A DNA stretch of 64,000 bases, from assembly GCA_023453025.1 (NCBI GenBank), contig JAEXUD010000008.1, positions 186,001 through 250,000 on the forward strand. Direction: 5' to 3'. The DNA is from Bacillota bacterium (GTDB taxonomy: Bacteria > Bacillota > Clostridia > Tissierellales > Sedimentibacteraceae). The notes beneath the pieces were generated by a model. It was not told the DNA's origin. It ran no database searches and worked only from the letters and a program-made list of their open reading frames with translations. Shown here piece after piece: positions 17,166 through 25,138 of the stretch. Each line of letters starts with the position of its first letter. Position 1 is the stretch's first letter. A program made the position numbers and the translations under genes.

Positions 17166-20100
17166 TTACTTGCTCCCCCTCAAGCCGTTTTCATCGACCT
17201 TGTATCCGTCGATTGTGGTGTTTCTGGCGAGGAAGCCGTCGGCATAGAAATAATACCACTTGCCATTGATTTGGAGCCATTTTCCTGCAACCATGCCCTC
17301 CTTGGTGAAATAATAGGTCTTCTTCACATCACCACTGCCGGTGTTCCACCAGCCCGCCAGCATGGTATTACCGGAATAGAAGTGCCAGTTGCCGGATTCA
17401 TCCTTTATCCAGCCGGTCTGTAAAGCACCTGTGCTAGAGAAATAATACTTCACGTCGTCGATGATCTGCCAGCCGGTGAGGGGTTTGCCGTCCTTGTAGT
17501 ACAGATACTGTCCGGCATCGTTCAGAGCCCAGCCCTGGGCCGTGGCAGGGTCGATGGTCAGCTTAATGTAACGGTGGAGCATGGCCGCGACCTCGGCACG
17601 GGTGGCTCCGGCCTTGGGTCTGAACTTGTTGCCGCTGTCGCCTGCAATGATGCCTGCCTGCTGCACGACCCTGATCGCGTTGGCATAAGTGCTGGCGATG
17701 CTGCTGTTGTCCGCGAAATTGATGGCCTCGCGGGTAGCGGGTATGGTGTAGCCGGTGACTTTGGCGTAATTTTGCAGAATCAGGGCGATTTCCTCGCGGG
17801 TAACCGCTCTTTCGGGAGCGAACTTACCGCCGCCGATTCCGCTGGCAACGCCTTTCTTATACGCCCATTCCACATAGGACAGGTAGTATTTGCCCGCCAC
17901 ATCGCTGAAACTGCTGGTCCTGTAAGCGCTTACGTCCGCGCCAGCCATCCTGCCCAGCACCGTGACCAGCATCCCGCGGTTCATGACCGTATCTGGCGAG
18001 AAGTTGGTATTGGTGGTGCCGCTGAACAGTCCACGCCCCAACACATAGTTGATGCTCTCCTTTGCCCAATGGGTGGCCATGTCGGCGTACTTCTCGACGG
18101 GGGCCATGTAGCCGACACCATAGATGGAGAAGTGGTTGCGGGAGAAAATGACGCTTCTGCTATTTGCGTCATAGGCAGAGCCGAGCATACGGGTCGCATT
18201 GCCCTTGTCGTCTACATACACGCCGAACAGCCAACCTACAGCTTCATTTTTACCCGGTGTGTACGGGAAGGAGAGGATAACGCTGCCCTTGCCAAACGAG
18301 GTGATGCTTACCGTATTGCCGTCCTTGACATAGCTGACGGTCACATCATACACCGGCCTTGCGCCGATGAGTTTCTTGGCCGCCGCAGAGAGATTCTTCA
18401 CAGGCTTGATGGTGATGGTCACATTTCCTGCGCTCTGCTTCTGAATTTCCTTTAAGGCTTCCAGATCAAGTCTGAGGGAAATCGGCGCGCCGTCCAGTTC
18501 AAGACTGGTCACACCCGCATTCACAAGGCTCTGCAACGCACCTTGGGAAAGGGTGAGGTTCAGTTCACTTGCGCTCTCATGCATTTTAAAATTAAGAGAA
18601 ACACCAATGCTGTTTGCTGTTTTTCCCTGTTTTTTGGCTTCTTCCCGCGCTTTTTTGATGGCATCCGTTATGATCTGATCCGGCACGGAGACACTGGCAA
18701 GACCGTTTTTATCCACCGTGGGCGTAAGCTCCGCACTGATCACAAGAGGCTGGTCCGGCTTCTTTTCGGGCAGTATAGTGATGCGGCTTCCACCGCTTGA
18801 GATACCTCCACCGGAGGAACCGCCGCCACTTGAATATGCTTTTACTGTCACGTTGATGCTGGTATTCAATGAAACGCTGTCCGGGTTCGTTATACCGGCA
18901 GGCAGTGTCACGGTTCCATTTACCGTGAAGGTTTGCGAGCTGCCGGAGGAAGGGTTGTAGGAACTGCCTGCCACATCCCACACCACGTTTGCCTGCGCAT
19001 TACCGCTGCTGGTAACCAATGTCGCTGTAGAGGGCAAGCCGAGTGCTGAAGCTGTTTTTGCCGTGCCATTGGCCACACCTGTGATGGCTGCTGGTGTAGT
19101 TACACTTATTAGGATTTTATCTGTGGAAGCCTCGCTTATTTCTATGCTCAGCGCCTTTGTGTCAATGCCCGTGCTGTTCTCAGCCTTGACGGTGAAGTTG
19201 AAGACTCCCTCCGCTTCCGGCGTGCCCGAAATGATGTTGCCCGACAGGCTCAGTCCGTCAGGCAGGTCGCCGCTCTCGATGCTCCATGTGATCGGTGTGT
19301 CTCCCGACGCCGAAAGGGTATCGCTGTAAGCGGTGCCCACCGTGCCTCCGTCCAGCGTGCTTGTGGTGATGGTGGGAGCCGTACCGCTTGGCGGGGCTGC
19401 GCTGATCGCTATGCTCAGCGCCTTGGTGTCGCTGCCCGTGATATTCGTCGCTTTGACAGTGAAGTTGAAGGTGCCCGTCATGAGCGGTATGCCTGATATA
19501 ACGCCATCGCTTAAGAGCATCAGGCCATCCGGCAGACTGCCGTTGTCGATGCTCCATGTGATAGGCGTATCGCCCGTAGCCATAAGGGTCTGACTATAAG
19601 CCATCATTACCGTACCGCTTGCAATGGAGTTGGTGGCAATAGCAGGAGCCATGCCGACCGGAACAATCGCTTTATACACAGCAGCGGTCTGCGAAGCAGT
19701 AGTGACATGAAAGGTTCCGAAGTTCTCCACGCTGACCGTGACGTCTCCTTCAGTTGCTACGGAGGTCAGCTCGACCGTCCAAGTGTCGCCGGAGCCGGAG
19801 AGGGCACCCTTGGCGGCGGAACCGGAGCCGGGCGTAATGGTGATGTCATCGGCGGTCAGACCGGTCACCGCTTCGCTGAATGTCAGGACAATGCCGGTAG
19901 AATCCGCCGTACCGGCCGCTCCGCCCGTCTGAGCCGCCGTAAAGGTAATGCCGGTAACGTAGCCCATCGCCTCGATTTTCAGCGGATCACTGATATAGCC
20001 CGCCGCGTCCATGACCACCACATAGATGTCCTTTGCTCCCGCCGTGAGCGCGACGGCTTTACCGCTCACCGTGCCCGAAACCGAACCGAGAGAGGTTCCT

Positions 20101-22382
20101 GCCGAGACAGCCTCCTTTGAGGGCGCGGACGCTCCGCTGTTCACGACGGTATAATATGCCGTACCTTCCTCACTGGTGGTAAAGCCGATGGTCGCCGCCG
20201 TGTCTCCGGTGCGGTTCACGCTGCCGGAGGAAAGCACGGGAGCGACCGTATCCGTTTCATTCACCGTCAGGACTGCGGCGTCTGAGGTCTCAGAGTCGGA
20301 AGCGCTCCCGACGATCACGCGGTAATACCAGCCGTTCATGCCGTAGTCAGCGCCGATGATGGAGAGCTTGGCTGTCTGCGCGCCGGCATACATACCGTCG
20401 TCAGTCACATCGTTCCATATGACGCCGCCGTCAGCGCTGACCTGCCACTGCCAGGAGAAGCAGCCGATCGCCGTGACGGAAAAGCTCGCGTCTCCGAGCG
20501 CCGTTGCGGTTTTGTCCGACGGCTGTATGACGATTTCAAGAGGCGGCGGCGTTTTTATCGTCACGGCTGTGGCGGCGGTGGTGCCGCCCTCGGTCGTCGC
20601 AATGAATCTGGCGAAGCTTCCATCTTCATAAAGAATGCCCGCAACCGCCGTGCTGACGCCGCCTCCCGCCGGCGAAACCACTGCCAGCGGCGAGCTGATG
20701 ATGATCGGGGTCCCATCATTGTAATAATTATCCGCCTGGATTGCACGCGAGACGACGCTCGTTCCGGACTTCGCGTTTATGACCGTGTCCGCCCCGGAGA
20801 CGGTAAGGGTTTCCAAGGATATGATACCGGCGCTTGTTGTTTCGGCAGAGCCGCTTGAGGCGGTTATCGCACTGTTTGCGATGACGAGGCCAAAAGAGAC
20901 AACGCCATAGCTTTCCTTCGCCGCGCCGCTGATTCCTGTTACCATACCGTTTGTGATGCTGACCGAACCGTTGCTGCCTATAATGCCGTAACTGCTATCC
21001 GTTGCGGAACCGCTGATTCCCGTCACCTCGCCGCCGGTGACCACAAGATCGGTTGCCATTAGATAGATACCGTGGCTGTACCTTTCTGTCGAGGCTGCGA
21101 TGCCCGTTACCGAACCGCCGTTGCTCACGAGCTTATAGGCCATAATGCCGAAGGTGTAGCCCATTGCCGACGTGCGTCCGGAGGCCGCCACCGTGCAGCC
21201 ACCGATGGTCAGGGTGCCTTCAGCATAAATTCCGCTGGCGGCACCTCCGGCCATGCCGCTTGACACACGCAGCGCACCGGGGCCGTCGATTGTCATCGGC
21301 CCGAGGCAACGAATACCGAGGGTGTCGTCTCCTTCCTCAGTGTCCGCGCTGTGGATAACGGCGATGCCTTGGAGGGTAATTTTGTCGCTGTGGGAAAGGT
21401 TCAGCGCAGCATCATTTGTGTTAGCCGTGCTGTTGACGATGATATTTCCGAGGGTGAGGACGCCGCCGCTGTAGCTTGCGGCGCTACCCGCGGCTGCGGC
21501 AAGATCGCCGGCAGTTGCATAGGAGCCGTCCAGCACCGTAAAACCGCTGGAGGCGCCGTAGACGCAAAAACTGCTGTCTGCCGCCGCGCCTGTCAGGGGG
21601 GCGACGTTTGCCGCTGTATTTACCGCGTGGCTGGTCGTCCCCGCTATACCGCCGCTGGCTATGACAAGCGGCGCAACGCCGGGGTCTTCGCCGGTATTGT
21701 CAACGATGAAGCTGCCTGTGGAGATCCCATAGCTGGCGTTTCCCGCCATGCCGCCGTTGAAGGTCGCCGTGCCGCCGTTTATACTGAGCATATCCGAGGC
21801 AATGCCGTAACTGATGTTGGATGCCGCGCCTCCCTCGGCCGTCACCGTACCGCCGTTTGCGGTGAGAACCTCTACGGAGAGGCCGTGACTTCTTGCCGCT
21901 GAGCCGCCGATCGCCGTCACCGTACCGCCGTTGACGGTAAGTTCGCCGACGGAAATTCCGGCGCTGTATTCCGCCGCACCGCCGACGGCATAAAGGGCGC
22001 CTGCCCCCTCTATGCTCAACGCGCCATTAACATAAATTCCGAAGCTGTGAGAGATGCCCCCACCCGCGGTTTCACCGGCACGGATCACGTTTGCGGTGCC
22101 CGTCATGAGCACAATTGTCGAGCCGCCGGGCAGCTTGACGCCGTAGGTGTTGCCATCGCTGTCCTGTGAGCGGATATCCGCCCCGGAAAGGGTAAGGGTT
22201 TTCGCCGCGCCGCCTGTCCAGCTCCAGCCGTCGCCGAAGGATGCGTCCGGGTTACCAGACAGGTCCAGCGTTCCGTCAGACTGCTGTCCATCCGCCGCCA
22301 GCGCAGTCATGCCTGGCGTCAAAGCGGACAACGCCAGTACAAATGCCAGCAAACCGGTCGCTAATTTTTTCAGCTTTTTCAT
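17166..22382 (-). CDS. Giant secreted surface protein with SLH and choline-binding-like repeats
   Basis: 1738 residues from the ATG at 22382, selected because AAGGAGGA lies just upstream and the signal peptide (MKKLKKLATGLLAFVLAL..., cleavage near ALAADG) then begins directly; a longer start at 22445 adds 21 odd residues. Residues ~30-560 are Gly/Thr/Ala-rich repeats (NGGTVTA-like) suggesting a beta-helix stalk. Ig/Fn3-like regions follow, with two putative-Ig modules at ~911-994 and ~1004-1084 (each with TPITWSI...LPDGL). Three SLH repeats occupy ~1428-1607, then about five GW/YY cell-wall-binding repeats (~1612-1738). Probably a wall-anchored adhesin or surface scaffold. Base composition is far more GC-rich than the flanks. 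Confidence 0.85.
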   Translation of the reverse strand: MKKLKKLATGLLAFVLALSALTPGMTALAADGQQSDGTLDLSGNPDASFGDGWSWTGGAAKTLTLSGADIRSQDSDGNTYGVKLPGGSTIVLMTGTANVIRAGETAGGGISHSFGIYVNGALSIEGAGALYAVGGAAEYSAGISVGELTVNGGTVTAIGGSAARSHGLSVEVLTANGGTVTAEGGAASNISYGIASDMLSINGGTATFNGGMAGNASYGISTGSFIVDNTGEDPGVAPLVIASGGIAGTTSHAVNTAANVAPLTGAAADSSFCVYGASSGFTVLDGSYATAGDLAAAAGSAASYSGGVLTLGNIIVNSTANTNDAALNLSHSDKITLQGIAVIHSADTEEGDDTLGIRCLGPMTIDGPGALRVSSGMAGGAASGIYAEGTLTIGGCTVAASGRTSAMGYTFGIMAYKLVSNGGSVTGIAASTERYSHGIYLMATDLVVTGGEVTGISGSATDSSYGIIGSNGSVSITNGMVTGISGAAKESYGVVSFGLVIANSAITASSGSAETTSAGIISLETLTVSGADTVINAKSGTSVVSRAIQADNYYNDGTPIIISSPLAVVSPAGGGVSTAVAGILYEDGSFARFIATTEGGTTAATAVTIKTPPPLEIVIQPSDKTATALGDASFSVTAIGCFSWQWQVSADGGVIWNDVTDDGMYAGAQTAKLSIIGADYGMNGWYYRVIVGSASDSETSDAAVLTVNETDTVAPVLSSGSVNRTGDTAATIGFTTSEEGTAYYTVVNSGASAPSKEAVSAGTSLGSVSGTVSGKAVALTAGAKDIYVVVMDAAGYISDPLKIEAMGYVTGITFTAAQTGGAAGTADSTGIVLTFSEAVTGLTADDITITPGSGSAAKGALSGSGDTWTVELTSVATEGDVTVSVENFGTFHVTTASQTAAVYKAIVPVGMAPAIATNSIASGTVMMAYSQTLMATGDTPITWSIDNGSLPDGLMLLSDGVISGIPLMTGTFNFTVKATNITGSDTKALSIAISAAPPSGTAPTITTSTLDGGTVGTAYSDTLSASGDTPITWSIESGDLPDGLSLSGNIISGTPEAEGVFNFTVKAENSTGIDTKALSIEISEASTDKILISVTTPAAITGVANGTAKTASALGLPSTATLVTSSGNAQANVVWDVAGSSYNPSSGSSQTFTVNGTVTLPAGITNPDSVSLNTSINVTVKAYSSGGGSSGGGISSGGSRITILPEKKPDQPLVISAELTPTVDKNGLASVSVPDQIITDAIKKAREEAKKQGKTANSIGVSLNFKMHESASELNLTLSQGALQSLVNAGVTSLELDGAPISLRLDLEALKEIQKQSAGNVTITIKPVKNLSAAAKKLIGARPVYDVTVSYVKDGNTVSITSFGKGSVILSFPYTPGKNEAVGWLFGVYVDDKGNATRMLGSAYDANSRSVIFSRNHFSIYGVGYMAPVEKYADMATHWAKESINYVLGRGLFSGTTNTNFSPDTVMNRGMLVTVLGRMAGADVSAYRTSSFSDVAGKYYLSYVEWAYKKGVASGIGGGKFAPERAVTREEIALILQNYAKVTGYTIPATREAINFADNSSIASTYANAIRVVQQAGIIAGDSGNKFRPKAGATRAEVAAMLHRYIKLTIDPATAQGWALNDAGQYLYYKDGKPLTGWQIIDDVKYYFSSTGALQTGWIKDESGNWHFYSGNTMLAGWWNTGSGDVKKTYYFTKEGMVAGKWLQINGKWYYFYADGFLARNTTIDGYKVDENGLRGSK

Positions 22383-22491
22383 TGCTTGATTCCTCCTTAT
22401 CGATAAATTCGTTTTCATTTTTTCGCCGTTTCGCTTGCGCTCCATAGCTCTTTCATTTTAACGATTTAGCGTGCCGCGGGGAATAGGGATT

Positions 22492-22527
22492 GCATGATCG
22501 GCACGCAAAACAGCATAAACGGCACGC
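22492..22527 (-). promoter_or_regulatory. Putative LytTR operator, gene-proximal pair
   Basis: Two direct repeats, GCATGATCGGCACGC (22492-22506) and GCATAAACGGCACGC (22513-22527), differ at two positions and lie exactly 21 bp apart, two helical turns. On the minus strand the second reads GCGTGCCGTTTATGC, whose CCGTTTAT core resembles the AgrA-type LytTR half-site. A possible -10 TAAAAT (22460-22455) without a good -35 lies about 31 bp downstream toward the giant gene. Binding by the LytTR regulator at 23883 is inferred. Confidence 0.6.
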
Positions 22528-22560
22528 AGTAATCCGGTTAGTGTATTATTCAGATTCGAT

Positions 22561-22586
22561 TAGTATAAACTTCTAGTATAAACTTC
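22561..22586. repeat. 13-bp perfect tandem duplication
   Basis: TAGTATAAACTTC occurs twice head to tail (22561-22573 and 22574-22586) between the two operator-like pairs. It shares a TATAAAC core with the operator repeats (GCATAAAC), so it may be a further weak site or simply a slippage duplication. Confidence 0.6.
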
Positions 22587-22623
22587 AGCTTATTCCGGAT
22601 TTTGGCATAAAAAAATACCGATT

Positions 22624-22659
22624 GCATAATCGGCATTTGAAATGACATAAACGATACGG
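22624..22659 (-). promoter_or_regulatory. Putative LytTR operator, gene-distal pair
   Basis: GCATAATCGGCATTT begins at 22624 and ACATAAACGATACGG at 22645, again exactly 21 bp apart, repeating the order (ATCGGC half then AAACG half) of the pair 132 bp away. It starts 19 bases beyond the stop of the kinase gene. Conservation of spacing and order in two copies argues for a real protein-binding array. Confidence 0.55.
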
Positions 22660-22677
22660 GTATTTGTTTTTATTCGG

Positions 22678-23886
22678 TCAGGCCTCCACAAGCAAGGCAA
22701 GACTGATCTTAAAAATTCCGGGCTCAGGCTCGACCCGCATAAAGCCACTGTGCTTGTTCACCAGGTACTCGATGCTGCGCAGGCCGAAGCCGTGATTTTC
22801 CTTGTCCGGCTTGGTCGTCCTGCCCTTGCCGCCTGTCGCGGCCTCCGGGATGACGGGGTTTTCTGTCTGGATAATCAGGTAATCCGGCTTGTAGGTAAGG
22901 GTCAGGGCGAGGTAACGGTTTTCTTCCTCCAAGGCGGCACAGGCTTCCACTGCGTTGTCCAGCAGGTTGCCCACGATGACGGTCATGTCGGCCTCGTTGA
23001 GCCTGAGCCCTTCGGGAAGACCGACCTCCAACCGCAGCGCGATACCGCGTTCCTGTGCTATGGACAACTTGTAGTTGAGCATCGCCCGCAGCATGGAATA
23101 GGGAAGGCTGACGATGCTTCGATGTTCCTGAGCGGTCTGTACGAGGCCAGCGGTGTAGGCTCTGGCTTTTTCCCCCTCGGTATCCTCTAAAAGAGCGTAA
23201 ATCACGCCCAGGTGATGGTTGAAGTCGTGCCGCTCCGATTTCAGGCGGCCGATTACATCCTCCAGCGTTTCCATGTAGTAAAGCTGCTGACGGTAGTTCT
23301 GTTCCAGGGCTTTGGCATAGGCCTCGCCACGCTCCTTATCTTTCCTGTAGGTGTTGGAATAGGCGATCAGCAGGGCCGCCGCGGCCGCCATGACGATGCC
23401 CAGATGGATGGCCGGCTCGAATAAAACCACCTGCCGCTGTATCAGCGCGGCGAAAGAACCGTATTTATACGCGTCGAGCCCCACCAGCAGCAGCACCGCT
23501 CCCAGCATGGCGGATACCATGAGGGCCCGCGCGCGGCCGGACAGCACTACGCACACCACCGCCAGAAGAATGATGGGATAAAAGGAGATGGCACTGACAA
23601 TGCCTCCGTTTTGTATCCACTGATACGGCAGAAATACCAGAACCAGCACGGCAAAGGTCAGGAAGGAGACCCGCTTAAAGTACCCTTTGAACCGGGTGAG
23701 GTAGTAGATCAGCAGCCAGAAGCCGGTAAATAGAAAATCCATCATCGGGCTGATCCCGTAGTAGATGTCCAGCAGTGTGCCCGCAGCCGTCATTACGACA
23801 CCCAGCAGGATTGAAAAGCTAAAGATGCGCTGTTCGAAGGAAAACTGTCCCGCACTCCCGATGAGCCTGTCCGCTGTTTTTTTCAT
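22678..23886 (-). CDS. Sensor histidine kinase, GHKL/AgrC type
   Basis: 402 residues. The N-terminal ~190 residues hold about six TM helices (FSILLGVVMTAAGTLLDIYY and later segments), then a coiled linker (~195-215), and the phosphoacceptor region SERHDFNHHLGVIYALLED, in which RHDFNHH is the AgrC/CitA-like H box. The GHKL ATPase domain has VIVGNLLDNAVEAC (N box) and HGFGLRSIEYLV (G box). By family it senses an extracellular signal, often a peptide, and phosphorylates a LytTR regulator. It overlaps the regulator gene by four bases. No AgrB/AgrD-like peptide genes are nearby. Base composition is GC-rich like the rest of this segment. Confidence 0.88.
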   Translation of the reverse strand: MKKTADRLIGSAGQFSFEQRIFSFSILLGVVMTAAGTLLDIYYGISPMMDFLFTGFWLLIYYLTRFKGYFKRVSFLTFAVLVLVFLPYQWIQNGGIVSAISFYPIILLAVVCVVLSGRARALMVSAMLGAVLLLVGLDAYKYGSFAALIQRQVVLFEPAIHLGIVMAAAAALLIAYSNTYRKDKERGEAYAKALEQNYRQQLYYMETLEDVIGRLKSERHDFNHHLGVIYALLEDTEGEKARAYTAGLVQTAQEHRSIVSLPYSMLRAMLNYKLSIAQERGIALRLEVGLPEGLRLNEADMTVIVGNLLDNAVEACAALEEENRYLALTLTYKPDYLIIQTENPVIPEAATGGKGRTTKPDKENHGFGLRSIEYLVNKHSGFMRVEPEPGIFKISLALLVEA

Positions 23887-24605
23887 TTGGCGTCCCTCCC
23901 CGCGAACAGCCTTTTCGCCAGCGCCTCCCGCACCGGTCCGACATAGGAGCGGCTTACCGGCAACTCAGATCCTTTTTCCAGAAACAACGTCTTTTCACGG
24001 AAGCTCCTGATTTTATCCGCATTCACGATGTACCCCTGGTGGCATTGGAGAAAGGATGAGCCATCTAACTGCTCTGTCAATTCCTGAAGGTTTCCGTAAT
24101 AATAGATTTCGCGCTCAGACGTCTTGATTTTGATCCGGTGACCGATCTTCTCAAAGTAGAAGATATCGCTGTGCAGTATGGATAAGAATTCGCCCTTGAT
24201 TTGAAGTGAAAAGATTTTTTCCGGACCTTTGCTGCGAATATGCTCCAGCGCCTCGTCCATCACCTGAATGAATTTTTCTTTAGTCAGGGGTTTGAGCAGA
24301 TAGTGGAAGGCCCTCACCCGAAAAGCCTCCAGTGCGTATTTTTCATGGGCGGTTATGTAAATGACGACGGTATCCGGATAAAGCGCTTTAATTTGATCGC
24401 CCAGCTCTATGCCGTTAGTTTCTCCCATGTCTATATCCAGAAGAACAATCTCCGGCCGTTTCACTTCCAATTCCGCAAGGAAAGCCGCCGGCCGCGTTGA
24501 TTGGACAATTTCAAAACTGTCGTTTCCCGAATAGCCGTTCAGGAGCTTAAGCAGGAGCGCAACCTGTTCGGCACTGTCGTCACATATGCCGATAATAAAG
24601 GCCAT
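23883..24605 (-). CDS. LytTR-family response regulator
   Basis: 240 residues from the ATG at 24605 with AGGGGG upstream; the frame extends farther upstream but into the preceding small gene without a ribosome site. The receiver domain (~1-120) has the acidic pocket (IGICDDS), the phospho-acceptor Asp in IVLLDIDMGETNGIELG, and a conserved Lys in FHYLLKPLTKEKF. The LytTR DNA-binding domain (~140-235) shows IFYFEKIGHRIKIKT and FLQCHQGYIVNADKIRSF. LytTR proteins bind paired direct repeats about two turns apart, which is what lies beside the giant surface-protein gene. It is coupled to the kinase by ATGA overlap. Confidence 0.9.
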   Translation of the reverse strand: MAFIIGICDDSAEQVALLLKLLNGYSGNDSFEIVQSTRPAAFLAELEVKRPEIVLLDIDMGETNGIELGDQIKALYPDTVVIYITAHEKYALEAFRVRAFHYLLKPLTKEKFIQVMDEALEHIRSKGPEKIFSLQIKGEFLSILHSDIFYFEKIGHRIKIKTSEREIYYYGNLQELTEQLDGSSFLQCHQGYIVNADKIRSFREKTLFLEKGSELPVSRSYVGPVREALAKRLFAGRDAK

Positions 24606-24822
24606 TACCCATTCCCCCTTCACTGTGAATAAAAGCAGTCTTTTTTGTTTGAAAACCGTCCTTTTTACGCCCGCCCAGGGGCTGTGGGACATACCCGGGT
24701 ATGACCCAAACGCTGCTTATTTTCACCGCGCCCTTAATCCGGCTATTGGCGCAATAGTAATTGACCATCCGGCTGGTAAGTCCCCATTTATCGGCGGCCT
24801 CTTTCATGCTGATGTAATCCAT
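24580..24822 (-). CDS. Small helix-turn-helix protein
   Basis: 80 residues. The first ~45 (DYISMKEAADKWGLTSRMVN, then YYCANSRIKGAVKIS) form a MerR/excisionase-like winged helix seen in short clostridial DNA-binding proteins. The rest is basic and unrecognised. GAGGTG lies before the ATG, and a strong promoter is placed just upstream. Its 3' end overlaps the start of the LytTR regulator gene by 26 bases in another frame, so it appears to be the first gene of the three-gene regulatory operon. It may act as an accessory regulator. Confidence 0.65.
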   Translation of the reverse strand: MDYISMKEAADKWGLTSRMVNYYCANSRIKGAVKISSVWVIPGYVPQPLGGRKKDGFQTKKTAFIHSEGGMGNGLYYRHM

Positions 24823-24852
24823 TTCACACCTCGGACATGTTTCGTTATGCTC

Positions 24853-24881
24853 ATTATATTTTATTTTGACGAAATTTTCAA
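24853..24881 (-). promoter_or_regulatory. Promoter of the HTH-LytTR-kinase operon
   Basis: On the minus strand TTGAAA (24881-24876) and TATAAT (24858-24853) are 17 bases apart, 31 bases ahead of the first ATG. It is AT-rich and marks the edge of the GC-rich segment. Confidence 0.7.
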
Positions 24882-25061
24882 GTATTCGAAATAAATAAAC
24901 TCAAACATGAACCTTATATAAATTAATGCCCATCTGTCATGTCTTTTTTCAGAACAGCCATAAGGGTGTTCTATTTGCCTTGCAATTTAAAGTATACATT
25001 CAAAACAATTTAAACTAATATAAATTAACTACTTGACATAGTTAGTCTAGTAAATTAAATG
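24882..25061. other. AT-rich intergenic stretch with no recognised gene
   Basis: Part of the 316-base gap between the regulatory operon and the symporter gene. A TTGACA at 25033-25038 beside an imperfect palindrome (TTAGTCTAGTAA) looks promoter-like, but no convincing -10 or downstream plus-strand gene follows. No structured RNA was recognised. Confidence 0.5.
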
Positions 25062-25087
25062 AAAAACCCTCTGTGTTTACAGAGGGT
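25062..25087 (-). terminator. Terminator after the symporter gene
   Basis: ACCCTCTGT (25066-25074) and ACAGAGGGT (25079-25087) form a perfect 9-bp stem with a four-base loop. On the minus strand it is followed by TTTTTC, a standard intrinsic terminator about 50 bases past the stop codon at 25139. Confidence 0.85.
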
Positions 25088-25138
25088 GGTATTAATTTAT
25101 AAAAAAGCGTGAATTTGATGCAATACAGTTATTTATAT

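Noticed and set aside
17166..17560. Tandem GW/YY repeats as a CRISPR or DNA repeat array
   Set aside because: Repeats are at protein level with variable codons and spacing, typical of cell-wall-binding modules.
17574..22447. Many long plus-strand reading frames opposite the giant surface-protein gene
   Set aside because: They are antisense shadows created by high GC. They lack ribosome sites and recognisable domains, while the minus-strand frame has a signal peptide, Ig, SLH and wall repeats.
25033..25061. TTGACA followed by an AT-rich stretch as a plus-strand promoter
   Set aside because: No convincing -10 and no plus-strand gene downstream; the next feature is a minus-strand terminator.
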